24,849 nt of DNA from a virus. The translations under genes and the position numbers were made by a program. Positions 6,863-14,642 of this stretch are shown here, piece by piece (position 1 is the stretch's first letter; every line of letters starts with the position of its first letter). The stretch spans positions 1 through 24,849 of IMG/VR virus record IMGVR_UViG_3300032093_000787. One strand, 5' to 3'. The notes beneath the pieces are model-generated. The model was not told the DNA's origin, did no database searches, and saw only the letters and a program-made list of their open reading frames with translations.

Positions 6863-6960
6863 TTTGGTTTATCCTCCAGTGTCAGTGTTTTTATCGGGTG
6901 AAAGATAAAGACACACGTGTCTTATCTAACAAAAATTTTAGCAGGTAGTTAACTTAAAAG
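6863..6960 (-). promoter_or_regulatory. Leader of the major capsid gene with a stem-loop at 6904-6926
   Basis: On the minus strand GATAA plus GACA pairs with TGTC plus TTATC (one bulged T) around CGTG, giving a stable hairpin between the 173-aa gene and the capsid Shine-Dalgarno sequence. TTTATCTTTC follows it, so it may be a weak terminator or a processing site that isolates the capsid message. An AT-rich stretch precedes it. No clear sigma-70 promoter was found. Confidence 0.5.
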
Positions 6961-7479
6961 TCACATGTACTGCATAGTTGGCACGCCCATTCGAGCCATC
7001 TCGGTATTATTCGAACTGTAGCTCTCAGGATCGATACCAGCCTGGAACCCTGGGATACCGATGGCACCAGCCAGACTTCCGGCAGCTAAACCACCGAGAC
7101 CAGCAGCGCCTGCTGCAAGGGGAACACCAGCGATGGCTGCAGTTTCCCTGCTGACACCACGGTTAATCGCATCAGCGATCGGCCCCATGGCACCACGTAC
7201 TGCAGCAGCGCGTTTGCTGCCAGCAGGAACGTTTTGGCCAATGGCCCCAAGACCTTCGATGGCCTGAGAAGCAAGTGCAGCACGGGCTGCGCCTGCATGT
7301 TTACCAGCAAGGCGTGCGGCACCAAGAGCACCACGAGCGCCAAGGCCTGCAGCGACGCCACCAAGCAGAGCACTACCTGGATCTTCGCCCTGTGCGGCAA
7401 GAGCCCCGCCAGCTACCAGACCGGCAGCGGCGGGGACTCCATATGCGAGCAGAGGACGGGTTTGTCCTAACGGTCGCAT
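6961..7479 (-). CDS. Gly/Ala-rich hydrophobic protein between scaffold and capsid genes
   Basis: The ATG at 7477-7479 is chosen because a GGAG lies 8 nt upstream, inside the last codons of the scaffold gene. A GTG at 7488 that overlaps the scaffold stop is the alternative. The 172-aa product (MRPLGQTRPLLAYGVPAAAG) has several Gly/Ala-rich hydrophobic stretches with small residues at i, i+4 spacing (AAGLVAGGALAAQG, LGGVAAGLGARGALGAA, LAAGAAGLGGLAAGSLAGAIG), the glycine-zipper pattern of membrane-inserting segments. It ends with a polar tail. I do not recognise the family. A minor head protein or a DNA-ejection protein would fit position and composition. Confidence 0.8.
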   Translation of the reverse strand: MRPLGQTRPLLAYGVPAAAGLVAGGALAAQGEDPGSALLGGVAAGLGARGALGAARLAGKHAGAARAALASQAIEGLGAIGQNVPAGSKRAAAVRGAMGPIADAINRGVSRETAAIAGVPLAAGAAGLGGLAAGSLAGAIGIPGFQAGIDPESYSSNNTEMARMGVPTMQYM

Positions 7480-7484
7480 TAGCT

Positions 7485-8408
7485 TCACTCCATCACGAAG
7501 AGTTTGTTGGACACAACGTTGGGCTGAGCCTGGTTCAGAACGCGCCAGGCATTCTGGGGATCACGAGCCATGATGTCGTTGAAGGTGCCCCAGAAGTTTT
7601 GAGGCTGCTGAGGAGCTGCGGCAGCAGGGGGAGCGGGGAACTCACCATAAGCATATGGATCCACTTCTTCAGTGGGATAACCATACTGCTCAAGATCTGC
7701 TTCACCTTCATGAACAGGGTATGGACCTTCGGGACCAAAGAACCGAAGGGTGTAATCACTGAGAACGTCAGGATTGGTCAGAATCTCGTTATAAGCAAGA
7801 TTCTCAGTATGAGACTGAACAGCAAAGTCAGCGTAACCCTGAAGGGTTTCAGTCATCTCGGTACCCCAAGCCACGGCACTGTCAAGCAGTGCTTCAAGCT
7901 GGAGGGCATAATTATTTAGAATTGCGGGAGCTTCGCTTCCGAACGCTTCGATTACTTGCAGGCTTTCCTGACTGATCCCCTCCGAGAAGGTTGGGGAAGA
8001 GCTGGGCGAGTAAGCCTGGTTGGTTGACCAGGTCTGCGGAGCCGATTGTTGCGTAGCTTGGCTGCTGCTCAGTCCGTAATTGGCCGGGGTATAGCTCGTC
8101 GGAGCTGATGGTTGAGCCTGGAACGGGGATTGAACTGGAGCGCTCAGCAGGTTCACTACTTTGTTGAACGCCGATTCCCATGGGTTGCTGCTCGGTGCTT
8201 CCGGTTGGGATTGGGGGGCGTACTGAGTAGGGGCTGAGGGTTGGTAAACCGGGGCCGCCTGAGGTGCTGCCACCTGGTAATTCGCCGGGGCTGCTTGGTA
8301 CGAGACCGGGGCTTGGCTCGGCTGGTAAGACGGAGTCACGTAGCTGCTCGGCGCTACTGCCGGAGTCGGGCTCGTCTGTGGGATCGATTGGACGGTAGCG
8401 TCCTGCAT
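7485..8408 (-). CDS. Scaffold protein candidate, 5' half overprinted on the portal gene
   Basis: The 307-aa product starts at an ATG 7 nt after a strong GGAG (AAAAGGAGATGAGTT) located inside the portal coding sequence. Residues 1-150 are an extreme Pro/Gln/Ser/Ala/Tyr-rich disordered region (SYQPSQAPVSYQAAPANYQ). Residues 150-205 are acidic and helical (ESLQVIEAFGSEAPAILNNY, then LEALLDSAVAWGTEMTETLQ). The C-terminus has Pro-rich linkers and a short helix near NFWGTFNDIMARDPQNAWRV. A gene between portal and capsid with a disordered, helical, acidic character is typical of scaffolding proteins. The first 497 nt overlap the portal gene in another frame, an unusually long overlap. Confidence 0.78.
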   Translation of the reverse strand: MQDATVQSIPQTSPTPAVAPSSYVTPSYQPSQAPVSYQAAPANYQVAAPQAAPVYQPSAPTQYAPQSQPEAPSSNPWESAFNKVVNLLSAPVQSPFQAQPSAPTSYTPANYGLSSSQATQQSAPQTWSTNQAYSPSSSPTFSEGISQESLQVIEAFGSEAPAILNNYALQLEALLDSAVAWGTEMTETLQGYADFAVQSHTENLAYNEILTNPDVLSDYTLRFFGPEGPYPVHEGEADLEQYGYPTEEVDPYAYGEFPAPPAAAAPQQPQNFWGTFNDIMARDPQNAWRVLNQAQPNVVSNKLFVME

Positions 8409-10158
8409 AACTCATCTCCTTTTGTAATGCTTCTAAGGTTCGATACAGATATGGAGTTAAATCCAACCTGGGATCTGCAGCCATCGGTAAATTCGGCGAC
8501 TGCGGGTGAGGGGTCTGCATCAAACCCGCCACCAGGCGAGAGAACTGGGAGAAAGCACCCTGTAGTTCATTCACCATCCTGAACGGGAACCCAGATAGCA
8601 TCTCGGCCCGCTCCTCATCCGTCTTAGACGGGAAGAGGTATTTCAGTGCTTCAATGCTATCAACCCCTAATTCCTGAAGGTTTCTAACAACAATAGAGTT
8701 GTTCAAAACATCTTGCGTGGAATCTTCATAGACGGGACCCGTCCATCTCCACAGCATAGTCAAATCGCCATCAGGAATTAAACCCGTTACGCCAGGCGGT
8801 ACCTGGCGAGCATCGATACATGCGGCCAGGGCAGATTCAACTTGGCTTTCAAACTGAGCTAAAGCTTGTTGATAACCAGCTTTTTCTTCATTTGTTGCTG
8901 TTGGAGCTGGCTCCACAGGTTGTTCAATGCCCGTTGCAGCAGCAAGGGTTTTGCGGAATAACTGCTCTTCTTGATAGATAATTAACTCAAGACAACGACA
9001 GATACCGTATGTATAAACAGCCATTGCTTTTTTCTTCGATGTTGCAGAAACGCGTCCGAATAAAGATTTGTATTCTGTAGCAGTTACACCAGCAGAGATA
9101 GAAAGTTCATCAACACCACCAAGTGCAGTACGAATTTCTTCCCTGAAGGAACGTGCAAAATTATTTTGGTCGCCAGTAATTGCATCTGGAACGATATAAC
9201 CAACACGATCGTTTGGCTCCAGGTTTGCGATCACACGAGGAACGCGGATCTGGCCATCGACACCACGGCTGATTGGATCTGCTTTAAACGCTGAGCGACT
9301 CAATGCACCCATCCCTGTAAAGCCAGAGTTGGCTGCAATGGAAGGACGCTGAACGACAGAGTCAGTCCCAGACTCCATCAAGTCAGTCTTGGGACGAGAC
9401 GACAGAAGCGTTGGGTTACCAAAGAACTGAACGTTCTTGCGCATGGTGCGAACCAACTCATCGTGAATGATAATGTGGTTGGCCAACGCATCAAATTCAC
9501 CGAAACCTTCCTTCGCGAACCCCTTCGGATTATTGAAGATCTCAACGCAGGGGATAAAACCTAAAGTATTTTTAACTTTCTTGTTCTTGCCTGGGGTCAC
9601 ATAAGCAGGGGCATCAAAAGACATCTCACCTTCTGAGTGAGTTTCCTCGATCTCATCTGCCTTGATCGAAAGCCTGATGTAACGCTTAGCTCCTTGATCA
9701 CCAGTGTTCGCAGCGCCTGTCAACGAAGCAGCATTGAGGCCATCAACCATGCCAGAGCTGCGCCGCACCCTGTAGCTGTAGATGATGACGACTTCTTCTA
9801 ATTCACCGTCAACGTTGTAGTAACTGCGGTACTCATGCTCACGGAAGTAGTAAATTCTGTAATTATCTTTTGTAGGCCTGATGTAAAAGATGCCTTTGCC
9901 ATCACACAGGAAATAATCCCAGATAGAATCCAGGCGAATATCGATTTGATTGTATTTAACAACACGCTCAACAAAGTCTTTGCGTTGAGCACCAAAATTG
10001 TCCTGACCGGGAAAAAACTCAACCCCTTGGCGAATGCCAAAGAGTTTCATCTGGGCAAGGTGGGACGCAACGATACCGGTATCGACAGTTGTCGAACCGT
10101 CTTTATCCAGGTAGGAATTAATGATTTCCTGGAGCCTTACCTTTGCATCCGTGGCCAT
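7912..10158 (-). CDS. Portal protein
   Basis: This 748-aa protein lies downstream of the large terminase and upstream of the scaffold and capsid genes, the standard portal position. The first 550 residues are globular alpha/beta. They include an N-terminal helix (VRLQEIINSYLDKDGSTTVD), a wing-like beta region (GIFYIRPTKDNYRIYYFREH) and a long helical stem/clip region (ELSISAGVTATEYKSLFGRV, then KKAMAVYTYGICRCLELIIY). The portal dodecamer forms the DNA channel at the capsid vertex and docks the terminase. Residues from about 583 are a disordered Pro/Ser/Gly-rich tail with a basic end (RSVRKRSSRNSK). This tail is encoded in the bases shared with the scaffold candidate. The ATG overlaps the stop of the upstream 49-aa gene by one base, with an AAGGA before it. 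Confidence 0.9.
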   Translation of the reverse strand: MATDAKVRLQEIINSYLDKDGSTTVDTGIVASHLAQMKLFGIRQGVEFFPGQDNFGAQRKDFVERVVKYNQIDIRLDSIWDYFLCDGKGIFYIRPTKDNYRIYYFREHEYRSYYNVDGELEEVVIIYSYRVRRSSGMVDGLNAASLTGAANTGDQGAKRYIRLSIKADEIEETHSEGEMSFDAPAYVTPGKNKKVKNTLGFIPCVEIFNNPKGFAKEGFGEFDALANHIIIHDELVRTMRKNVQFFGNPTLLSSRPKTDLMESGTDSVVQRPSIAANSGFTGMGALSRSAFKADPISRGVDGQIRVPRVIANLEPNDRVGYIVPDAITGDQNNFARSFREEIRTALGGVDELSISAGVTATEYKSLFGRVSATSKKKAMAVYTYGICRCLELIIYQEEQLFRKTLAAATGIEQPVEPAPTATNEEKAGYQQALAQFESQVESALAACIDARQVPPGVTGLIPDGDLTMLWRWTGPVYEDSTQDVLNNSIVVRNLQELGVDSIEALKYLFPSKTDEERAEMLSGFPFRMVNELQGAFSQFSRLVAGLMQTPHPQSPNLPMAADPRLDLTPYLYRTLEALQKEMSYAGRYRPIDPTDEPDSGSSAEQLRDSVLPAEPSPGLVPSSPGELPGGSTSGGPGLPTLSPYSVRPPIPTGSTEQQPMGIGVQQSSEPAERSSSIPVPGSTISSDELYPGQLRTEQQPSYATIGSADLVNQPGLLAQLFPNLLGGDQSGKPASNRSVRKRSSRNSK

Positions 10159-10307
10159 TAACTATTTTCCTTTTTATTTACTTCAATCTTAGCAGCTTTC
10201 TTCTGTTGTTTCTTGTGCCAGAGCCAACGATCAAAATAAGCAAGCTCAGCAGGTGTAAAAAGCTCTGGATGCTTTAACGCCTCTTTTGCAAGCTTAGTTT
10301 TTTTCAT
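10158..10307 (-). CDS. Small basic protein, 49 aa
   Basis: The ATG at 10305-10307 overlaps the preceding gene's stop (TAATG), and its own TAA overlaps the portal ATG in the same way. It is thus translationally coupled on both sides. The product MKKTKLAKEALKHPELFTPA... is lysine-rich and helical, with an ELFTPAELAYFDRWLWHKK segment carrying aromatic residues. No family was recognised. The doubly coupled arrangement and absence of rare features argue that it is real despite its length. Confidence 0.78.
   Translation of the reverse strand: MKKTKLAKEALKHPELFTPAELAYFDRWLWHKKQQKKAAKIEVNKKENS
10172..10181 (-). promoter_or_regulatory. GTAAATAAAA element before the portal gene
   Basis: This is the same minus-strand decamer as at 4845-4854. 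It lies inside the end of the 49-aa gene, 13 nt before the portal ATG and next to its Shine-Dalgarno sequence. Overlap with coding sequence weakens the promoter reading. It may simply be an AT-rich translation-initiation region. Confidence 0.2.
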
Positions 10308-10741
10308 TAGACACCACGGATAACAAGAGGACTGGAGCCGGGGAGTAAAGGATTATTTTGAACAGGTACAGGGCGCCGACGACCATATACGCCTTCAATG
10401 GACTGTTTATTTTCGCCAGGCAAAACGGGTTGGCCACCAGGACCTGCACCTGGAATTACAAACTCAGCACCAAAAGGATTACCCGCCACACCGGAGCGCG
10501 GATCATGAAGGATAAAACGATCTCTATCTTGTTCTAATTGAAAAGGAGTATAACCAGGCAGCTGTTGATAATCAGATCTTGGCTGGACATTCAGCTGGCT
10601 TGGATCAAAGCGAGCAGGTTGTACATTCATGCCACCACCGTAATACGGCATGGGAGCAAGCTCATAAGGTTCGCCACGATAAACTAGATCGTTAAACGCA
10701 CCAGCGTTGCCGAGATATCCGCCGTAAAAACCTTGTGCCAT
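10307..10741 (-). CDS. Uncharacterised Pro/Gly/Tyr-rich protein
   Basis: The 144-aa product begins MAQGFYGGYLGNAGAFNDLV and is rich in Pro, Gly, Gln and Tyr. A single more structured stretch in the middle reads YTPFQLEQDRDRFILHDPRS. It has no membrane segment or enzymatic motif and looks like an intrinsically disordered virion component. It overlaps the following 49-aa gene by one base and lies 24 nt from the AbrB-like gene upstream. Function unknown. Confidence 0.75.
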   Translation of the reverse strand: MAQGFYGGYLGNAGAFNDLVYRGEPYELAPMPYYGGGMNVQPARFDPSQLNVQPRSDYQQLPGYTPFQLEQDRDRFILHDPRSGVAGNPFGAEFVIPGAGPGGQPVLPGENKQSIEGVYGRRRPVPVQNNPLLPGSSPLVIRGV

Positions 10742-10765
10742 GTATCTTTATTAGTTGCTTCTATT

Positions 10766-10948
10766 CTAATCTTCTAAAACTTCATATCCTTCTGGATCGT
10801 TAACTTTGGTAAGAACAACGCCTTCACCACGAAGATCCCAATTAAGAAGATCACCTTCTTGCCAGCCCATCTCTTCCATCAACTCATCGGGAAACGTGAT
10901 AATACAATCACCCGATTCGTCTTCTTCCACCTCGATGATGTAGGTCAT
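10766..10948 (-). CDS. AbrB/SpoVT-like swapped-hairpin protein, 60 aa
   Basis: The product MTYIIEVEEDESGDCIITFP... shows the AbrB/MazE pattern. A short beta strand is followed by CIITFPDELMEEMGWQEGD and LLNWDLRGEGVVLTKV, matching the family arrangement of IxIPxxLxxxLGxxxGDxL followed by a beta hairpin. Dimers of this fold bind DNA in small transcription factors and antitoxins. No toxin partner is adjacent, and the protein is acidic, so it could be a phage regulator or have lost DNA binding. Its stop overlaps the upstream TM/coiled-coil gene by 4 nt (ATGA). Confidence 0.8.
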   Translation of the reverse strand: MTYIIEVEEDESGDCIITFPDELMEEMGWQEGDLLNWDLRGEGVVLTKVNDPEGYEVLED

Positions 10949-11238
10949 TTTGTCAAAAGCTTTTCCATAAGCTTATCAAGCTTATTATTGATTTCGCGAA
11001 AATTATCATGCATTTCTTGGATTTCCCTTAAAAAATCAACCTTCAAGACATAGTCCAAAGGCATGCGATTAATCTGATCTTCCAAGATATCAATCCTTCT
11101 TTTTTGAGAATTTGTGTAGTTAAAGGCCTGTTGGATATCTTGGGCATGTCTGCCAAGAATCTTATTGGCGACCCATGTCCCTGCGCTAACAGCCGAAACA
11201 ATAGCGGTCAAACCTAACGCAAGGTACTCCGGACCCAC
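10945..11238 (-). CDS. Membrane-anchored coiled-coil protein, possible holin or spanin-like
   Basis: The 97-aa protein has one N-terminal hydrophobic helix (residues 4-27, YLALGLTAIVSAVSAGTWVA). A heptad-rich charged coil follows (residues 45-95), including LREIQEMHDNFREINNKLDK. A single membrane anchor plus coiled coil is seen in some phage holins and in inner spanin subunits. Its position beside terminase genes, away from the cell-wall enzymes, gives no strong support for either. It is encoded directly downstream of the large terminase (32 nt). Confidence 0.78.
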   Translation of the reverse strand: MGPEYLALGLTAIVSAVSAGTWVANKILGRHAQDIQQAFNYTNSQKRRIDILEDQINRMPLDYVLKVDFLREIQEMHDNFREINNKLDKLMEKLLTK

Positions 11239-11270
11239 TTGCTTTTAAAATCTTTTTTACTATTTTAAGG

Positions 11271-12797
11271 TTAGTAATCAAGATGAAGTTTTCCTTTTCG
11301 AGCAAGACCCGTCACCAACCAGACCAACGCATCGACACAGTCATCGTGACCACTGACACCAAAATTTGTTAGCTCGTCAAACACGTGCGTGAAGTTTCGG
11401 AAACGATTGAAGATAATCTTGCGTTCTTCAAAGAGACCTACAATACCCCGGAAGCGGGCCAACTTATCCGCACGGAAACCTTTAACCGGATGCCAGATTA
11501 AGTTATCTAGACCTTCACCATTAATACAAACACGTTTAAAGTCTGCCTCCAGGGATGCCTGGTACTGAACAGCTTCTGACCAAATATCACACGTTGAATA
11601 TGTTGGGAAATAATTGTCGTTGGCATCCCTGCCGATGATTGACCAATCGTTCAGAAGTTCTTTTAACGCATCTAGTTTCTCCAGATTACCCATGACACGT
11701 AAGCGGCGGTAATCAATAATATGGATGCGATCATCAATACGACCGCCAAGAATCATGACTGTGTAGTCATTCTTTTCTTTGGTGCCTGCAGAAAGATCCA
11801 CCCCAATACCGAGGGTATCAAACTCTGTTGCAATTTCAGCTTTAACAATTAACTCTGGTGCCAGAGACAGCTCGTTTTGTCTGACGACCTGATTCATGTA
11901 CTGGAAAGAAAAAGCAATAGGTGCTTGCCGTTTCTTTTCTTTCAGGTAATCCAGTGACCACATCTCTGGCCAGTATGATTCTTCGTCACCAGTTTTGATA
12001 TCTGTTTGAATGGCGGATAGAACAATTTGCGTCCAGTTATTTTGTTCGTTGAATGTTGTTGCATGAATGTCATCATGTCGGAAGCGGGTTCCAAGGCAAA
12101 TGGCTCTGCCACCTTCAAACATGGTGGGAGCAATCACCGCGTTCCAGTTATCCTGCATTGTTTTACGGATATCTGGGTTTGAGATATCTGCAGCAGATTT
12201 AATGGCGTCATCAATCATCACAAGATGAGAACGCTTGGAGGTCACTGAACCTTTTAGACCTGCGGCGCAGAGGGTAAATTGTTCGTCACCTGTTACGTCA
12301 ATACCAGCAAATTTATGATCAATAGACCAGTACTCATTACTGGTTACGTTTTTAAGAAGGCGTACTGTGGGGAAAACTTCTTGATAACGTTTGCTTTCAA
12401 TAATGCGTTTAATCGTTGCAGACTTGGAGCGTGCAATATCAACCGTATACGAAAGATAAAGAATCTGCAGAGGTAATTTAGCTTGTGTATGAATGCCAAT
12501 TGCCCAAGCAGTCAACAAACCAAGGACAGTGGATTTTGCTGATCCCCGTGGCGCCAAAAGATCAATATTGGGACCAGCAATTTTAATTAGACAGCTGCTA
12601 TCTTCGTTCGTAACAAAATGACGATGCCAATCTTGATGGTGTTTTGCAGGAGGCTTATCAGCTACGTACTCGCAGAAGAACCCAAAATCTTGACGAGCGC
12701 GTTCGATCTCGTCATTGTTTTTGGATGGCTTAACTTGATAATTTTTAGAGGCGGCACGTGCATTCCGCCTGTAAGCAAGGTGTAGGTAAGAAGGCAC
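11271..12797 (-). CDS. Terminase large subunit
   Basis: This 508-aa DNA-packaging motor has an ATPase half and a nuclease half. Walker A is APRGSAKST (residues 82-90), with the adjacent LLTAW helix. Walker B is HLVMIDDA (residues 191-198). A probable coupling region lies in ICLGTRFRHDD. The RNase H-like nuclease starts at GIGVDLSAGTKEKNDYTVMI (D334) and ends with GHDDCVDALVWLV, which supplies further acidic residues. It cuts concatemeric DNA and pumps it into the prohead through the portal. The start is a GTG (12795-12797) without a good Shine-Dalgarno sequence. An in-frame stop lies just upstream, so the true N-terminus is here or slightly downstream. Confidence 0.96.
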   Translation of the reverse strand: MPSYLHLAYRRNARAASKNYQVKPSKNNDEIERARQDFGFFCEYVADKPPAKHHQDWHRHFVTNEDSSCLIKIAGPNIDLLAPRGSAKSTVLGLLTAWAIGIHTQAKLPLQILYLSYTVDIARSKSATIKRIIESKRYQEVFPTVRLLKNVTSNEYWSIDHKFAGIDVTGDEQFTLCAAGLKGSVTSKRSHLVMIDDAIKSAADISNPDIRKTMQDNWNAVIAPTMFEGGRAICLGTRFRHDDIHATTFNEQNNWTQIVLSAIQTDIKTGDEESYWPEMWSLDYLKEKKRQAPIAFSFQYMNQVVRQNELSLAPELIVKAEIATEFDTLGIGVDLSAGTKEKNDYTVMILGGRIDDRIHIIDYRRLRVMGNLEKLDALKELLNDWSIIGRDANDNYFPTYSTCDIWSEAVQYQASLEADFKRVCINGEGLDNLIWHPVKGFRADKLARFRGIVGLFEERKIIFNRFRNFTHVFDELTNFGVSGHDDCVDALVWLVTGLARKGKLHLDY

Positions 12798-12828
12798 AGG
12801 CCGAAGTAATCAGTAACTGAATACTAGC

Positions 12829-12993
12829 CTATTCTTCTGAACGTTCCGATTTTTTGGTCGATTTGTATTTACGCGCTTTATCTAAAGCAGCTTTGCGCTT
12901 TTCTTTATCACTCATTTCGGAACCATCTGCATTCTTGGCTTCCTTTTTACGGAAGTGCTCAAGAAGCTGAGGAGGCATTTTGCCTTTTGCCAT
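12829..12993 (-). CDS. Small lysine-rich protein, 54 aa
   Basis: This short gene lies between the small-terminase candidate and the large terminase. It encodes MAKGKMPPQLLEHFRKKEAK..., ending KKSERSEE, with 16 lysine or arginine residues among acidic ones and no hydrophobic core. It is probably a disordered nucleic-acid-associated protein. An AT-rich leader (TTAAAATAAAG) precedes the ATG, and no Shine-Dalgarno sequence is visible. Its character recalls the 70-aa lysine-rich gene at 20202-20414. Confidence 0.72.
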   Translation of the reverse strand: MAKGKMPPQLLEHFRKKEAKNADGSEMSDKEKRKAALDKARKYKSTKKSERSEE

Positions 12994-13024
12994 AACAATT
13001 GTTTTTCTTTATTTTAACTTATTT

Positions 13025-13561
13025 TTATTCTTCTAACTGCATACGTGCCCACACACTCATTGTTGCTTCATGCAGTGGAGCTTCAATGGGATCATCTTTG
13101 AAGATGAACATTAACTCACGAATGGCGCGATCTGCTCCAGCCATTAGAAGACCCTTGCGATCTTTACCAGATGTATACTGTTCAACTTGATTGATAGTTC
13201 CACGCAATTCTTTTTGCATGGCAGCAATACGCGCCACACCGGAATCACGTTTTACAGCAAGGTTCTCAATGTCATCCCTGAGACGACGAATATCCTCTCG
13301 CATCTGCTCAATCTCATCTAAGAGCATTTTGCGATGGTCTGGTTTTGGATACCGTTCTTCTATCCAGGTTTCACAGGAAGGAATGCTTCCTACATAACCA
13401 AGAAATCTTGCATAAAGAAAAGTCTCAATGACAGAATAATTTTCTTTAGCAAAAGAATGGAAGGATTCCTGGATGCTTTTATCCAGAGAATCCAACCAGT
13501 CTTGGAAACATTCAGAAGAAGTCAAAGCAAAGCTTTGCCTTTTAGTTGAAAGTTTTAGCAT
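13025..13561 (-). CDS. Coiled-coil protein in the small-terminase position
   Basis: The 178-aa product has a globular helical N-terminus (ECFQDWLDSLDKSIQESFHS) and a long central coiled coil (about residues 75-125, including LLDEIEQMREDIRRLRDDIE). A C-terminal helix with an acidic end (IRELMFIFKDDPIEAPLHEA) closes it. Size, oligomerising coil and location immediately before the large terminase are those of small terminase subunits, which recognise viral DNA and regulate packaging. No clear helix-turn-helix is visible, so the assignment rests on position. The ATG overlaps the stop of the upstream gene by one base. Confidence 0.8.
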   Translation of the reverse strand: MLKLSTKRQSFALTSSECFQDWLDSLDKSIQESFHSFAKENYSVIETFLYARFLGYVGSIPSCETWIEERYPKPDHRKMLLDEIEQMREDIRRLRDDIENLAVKRDSGVARIAAMQKELRGTINQVEQYTSGKDRKGLLMAGADRAIRELMFIFKDDPIEAPLHEATMSVWARMQLEE

Positions 13562-14442
13562 CAGAAACGATATGCATTTGCTGCCTTCATGTAATCTCGA
13601 CTGCGATCACGCTCAGAGAATTCCTGAAGCTGTTGTTTCTGTTCTTCTTGAGAAGTTTGGAGTTTCTTAAGAAGCTCAGTAAACAAGTTTTGATCAAAAG
13701 CTGCGGTAGCATTCTGCTGTTGTAAGAAACTTCCAAGATCAAATTGTGGTTCTTGTGCCACGGGTTGAAAAGGTTCTGGTTCTTGGCCGCCTTCCTTGAG
13801 CGCAGCTAATTCTTCTGTCAGACTACCAAAGAGTTCTTTCAGTTCATCAAACTGCGACGTTAAATCGTTGGGCTGCGCTGTAACGTTATTAGTTGGTGTA
13901 GTGTTTACTTGTGGCTCAGTACTTGGCGTTTGTGTTCTCTGACCACGAAGATACGCTTTTGCACGCCCTAACTCACTCTTGGAGTCAATTTTTCCAAAAC
14001 CAAGAGTTTTAGCTGCAGCTCTAAGATCGGGATTCTTATTTGCTTGACGAATATTCTTGGCAAGACCTTTGCCTACGTTATTTCTACTTTCGCGAGCGCT
14101 GGTAGTTGCGCCAGTCTGTGTGCCTGTTTGTGTGGCCCCTGCTTGTGCAGAAGATGTAGTAGGTTTGGCACCTGTTTTATTTGCCTTCGAACGTTGAAGG
14201 CCGTCAAGGATGGATTGATACGTTTTAGGGCTGGTAACAGGAGCCTTAACTGGGGTAGCTCCAGCGGCTCTGGCCGGAGTGGCTCCAGCGGCTCTGGCTG
14301 CTGGGGCACTTGCTCGTGCAGCGGGAGCAGAAGCCCTTGCGCTCCCGCCTTTAGCTGCACCTCCACCGGTAGATGCACCGCTCCCAGCCTTGGCTCCACC
14401 GCCACCCTTGGCTCCACCGCCACCTTTACCACCTTTAGCCAT
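13561..14442 (-). CDS. Low-complexity Gly/Ala/Lys-rich protein
   Basis: The 293-aa product opens with Gly/Lys repeats (MAKGGKGGGGAKGGGGAKAG) and tandem RASAPAA and RAAGATP units (residues 36-65). A Thr/Gln-rich linker follows. A short basic helical segment with KTLGFGKIDSKSELGRAKAY comes next, and Gln/Glu-rich coils follow to the end (LLKKLQTSQEEQKQQLQEFS). The N-terminus resembles histone-tail or collagen-like DNA-associated sequence. Function is unknown, and a virion-internal, DNA-contacting role is a guess. It lies directly upstream of the small-terminase candidate with a 1-nt overlap. Confidence 0.75.
   Translation of the reverse strand: MAKGGKGGGGAKGGGGAKAGSGASTGGGAAKGGSARASAPAARASAPAARAAGATPARAAGATPVKAPVTSPKTYQSILDGLQRSKANKTGAKPTTSSAQAGATQTGTQTGATTSARESRNNVGKGLAKNIRQANKNPDLRAAAKTLGFGKIDSKSELGRAKAYLRGQRTQTPSTEPQVNTTPTNNVTAQPNDLTSQFDELKELFGSLTEELAALKEGGQEPEPFQPVAQEPQFDLGSFLQQQNATAAFDQNLFTELLKKLQTSQEEQKQQLQEFSERDRSRDYMKAANAYRF
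14255..14440 (-). repeat. Tandem low-complexity repeats encoding Gly/Lys and Ala/Pro units
   Basis: Within the 5' end of the preceding gene, GCCACC/TTGGCTCC-type units repeat on the plus strand near 14390-14430. Near-identical GGCTCTGGC(C/T)-containing units repeat around 14250-14310. They encode GGGGAK and RAAGATP/RASAPAA. Such arrays expand and contract by slippage, so length variation between relatives is expected. Confidence 0.6.
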
Positions 14443-14461
14443 GTCTCTTAGGGATTATGGG

Positions 14462-14608
14462 TCAATAAGAAGATTGGGTATCGGGTACATTTTTAATTTG
14501 TTCCCGAGATTTTTTTAATTGCTCCAAGAGGACTTTAAAACTCTGTGGATCAAAGGGTGCATTGATGGGAGACCCTGGTTTAACAAAAGAAGAAGCAGTT
14601 TCTTCCAT
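14462..14608 (-). CDS. Small protein, 48 aa
   Basis: A short complete frame (MEETASSFVKPGSPINAPFD..., ending NVPDTQSSY) fills most of the 200-nt space between two larger genes on the same strand. It has a helical middle (FKVLLEQLKKSREQIKNV) with alternating charge. No strong Shine-Dalgarno sequence precedes it, which is common in this operon. Nothing identifies its function. Confidence 0.6.
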   Translation of the reverse strand: MEETASSFVKPGSPINAPFDPQSFKVLLEQLKKSREQIKNVPDTQSSY

Positions 14609-14642
14609 CTTTAGCAATGGTTTAATTATAACAGTTTAGATA

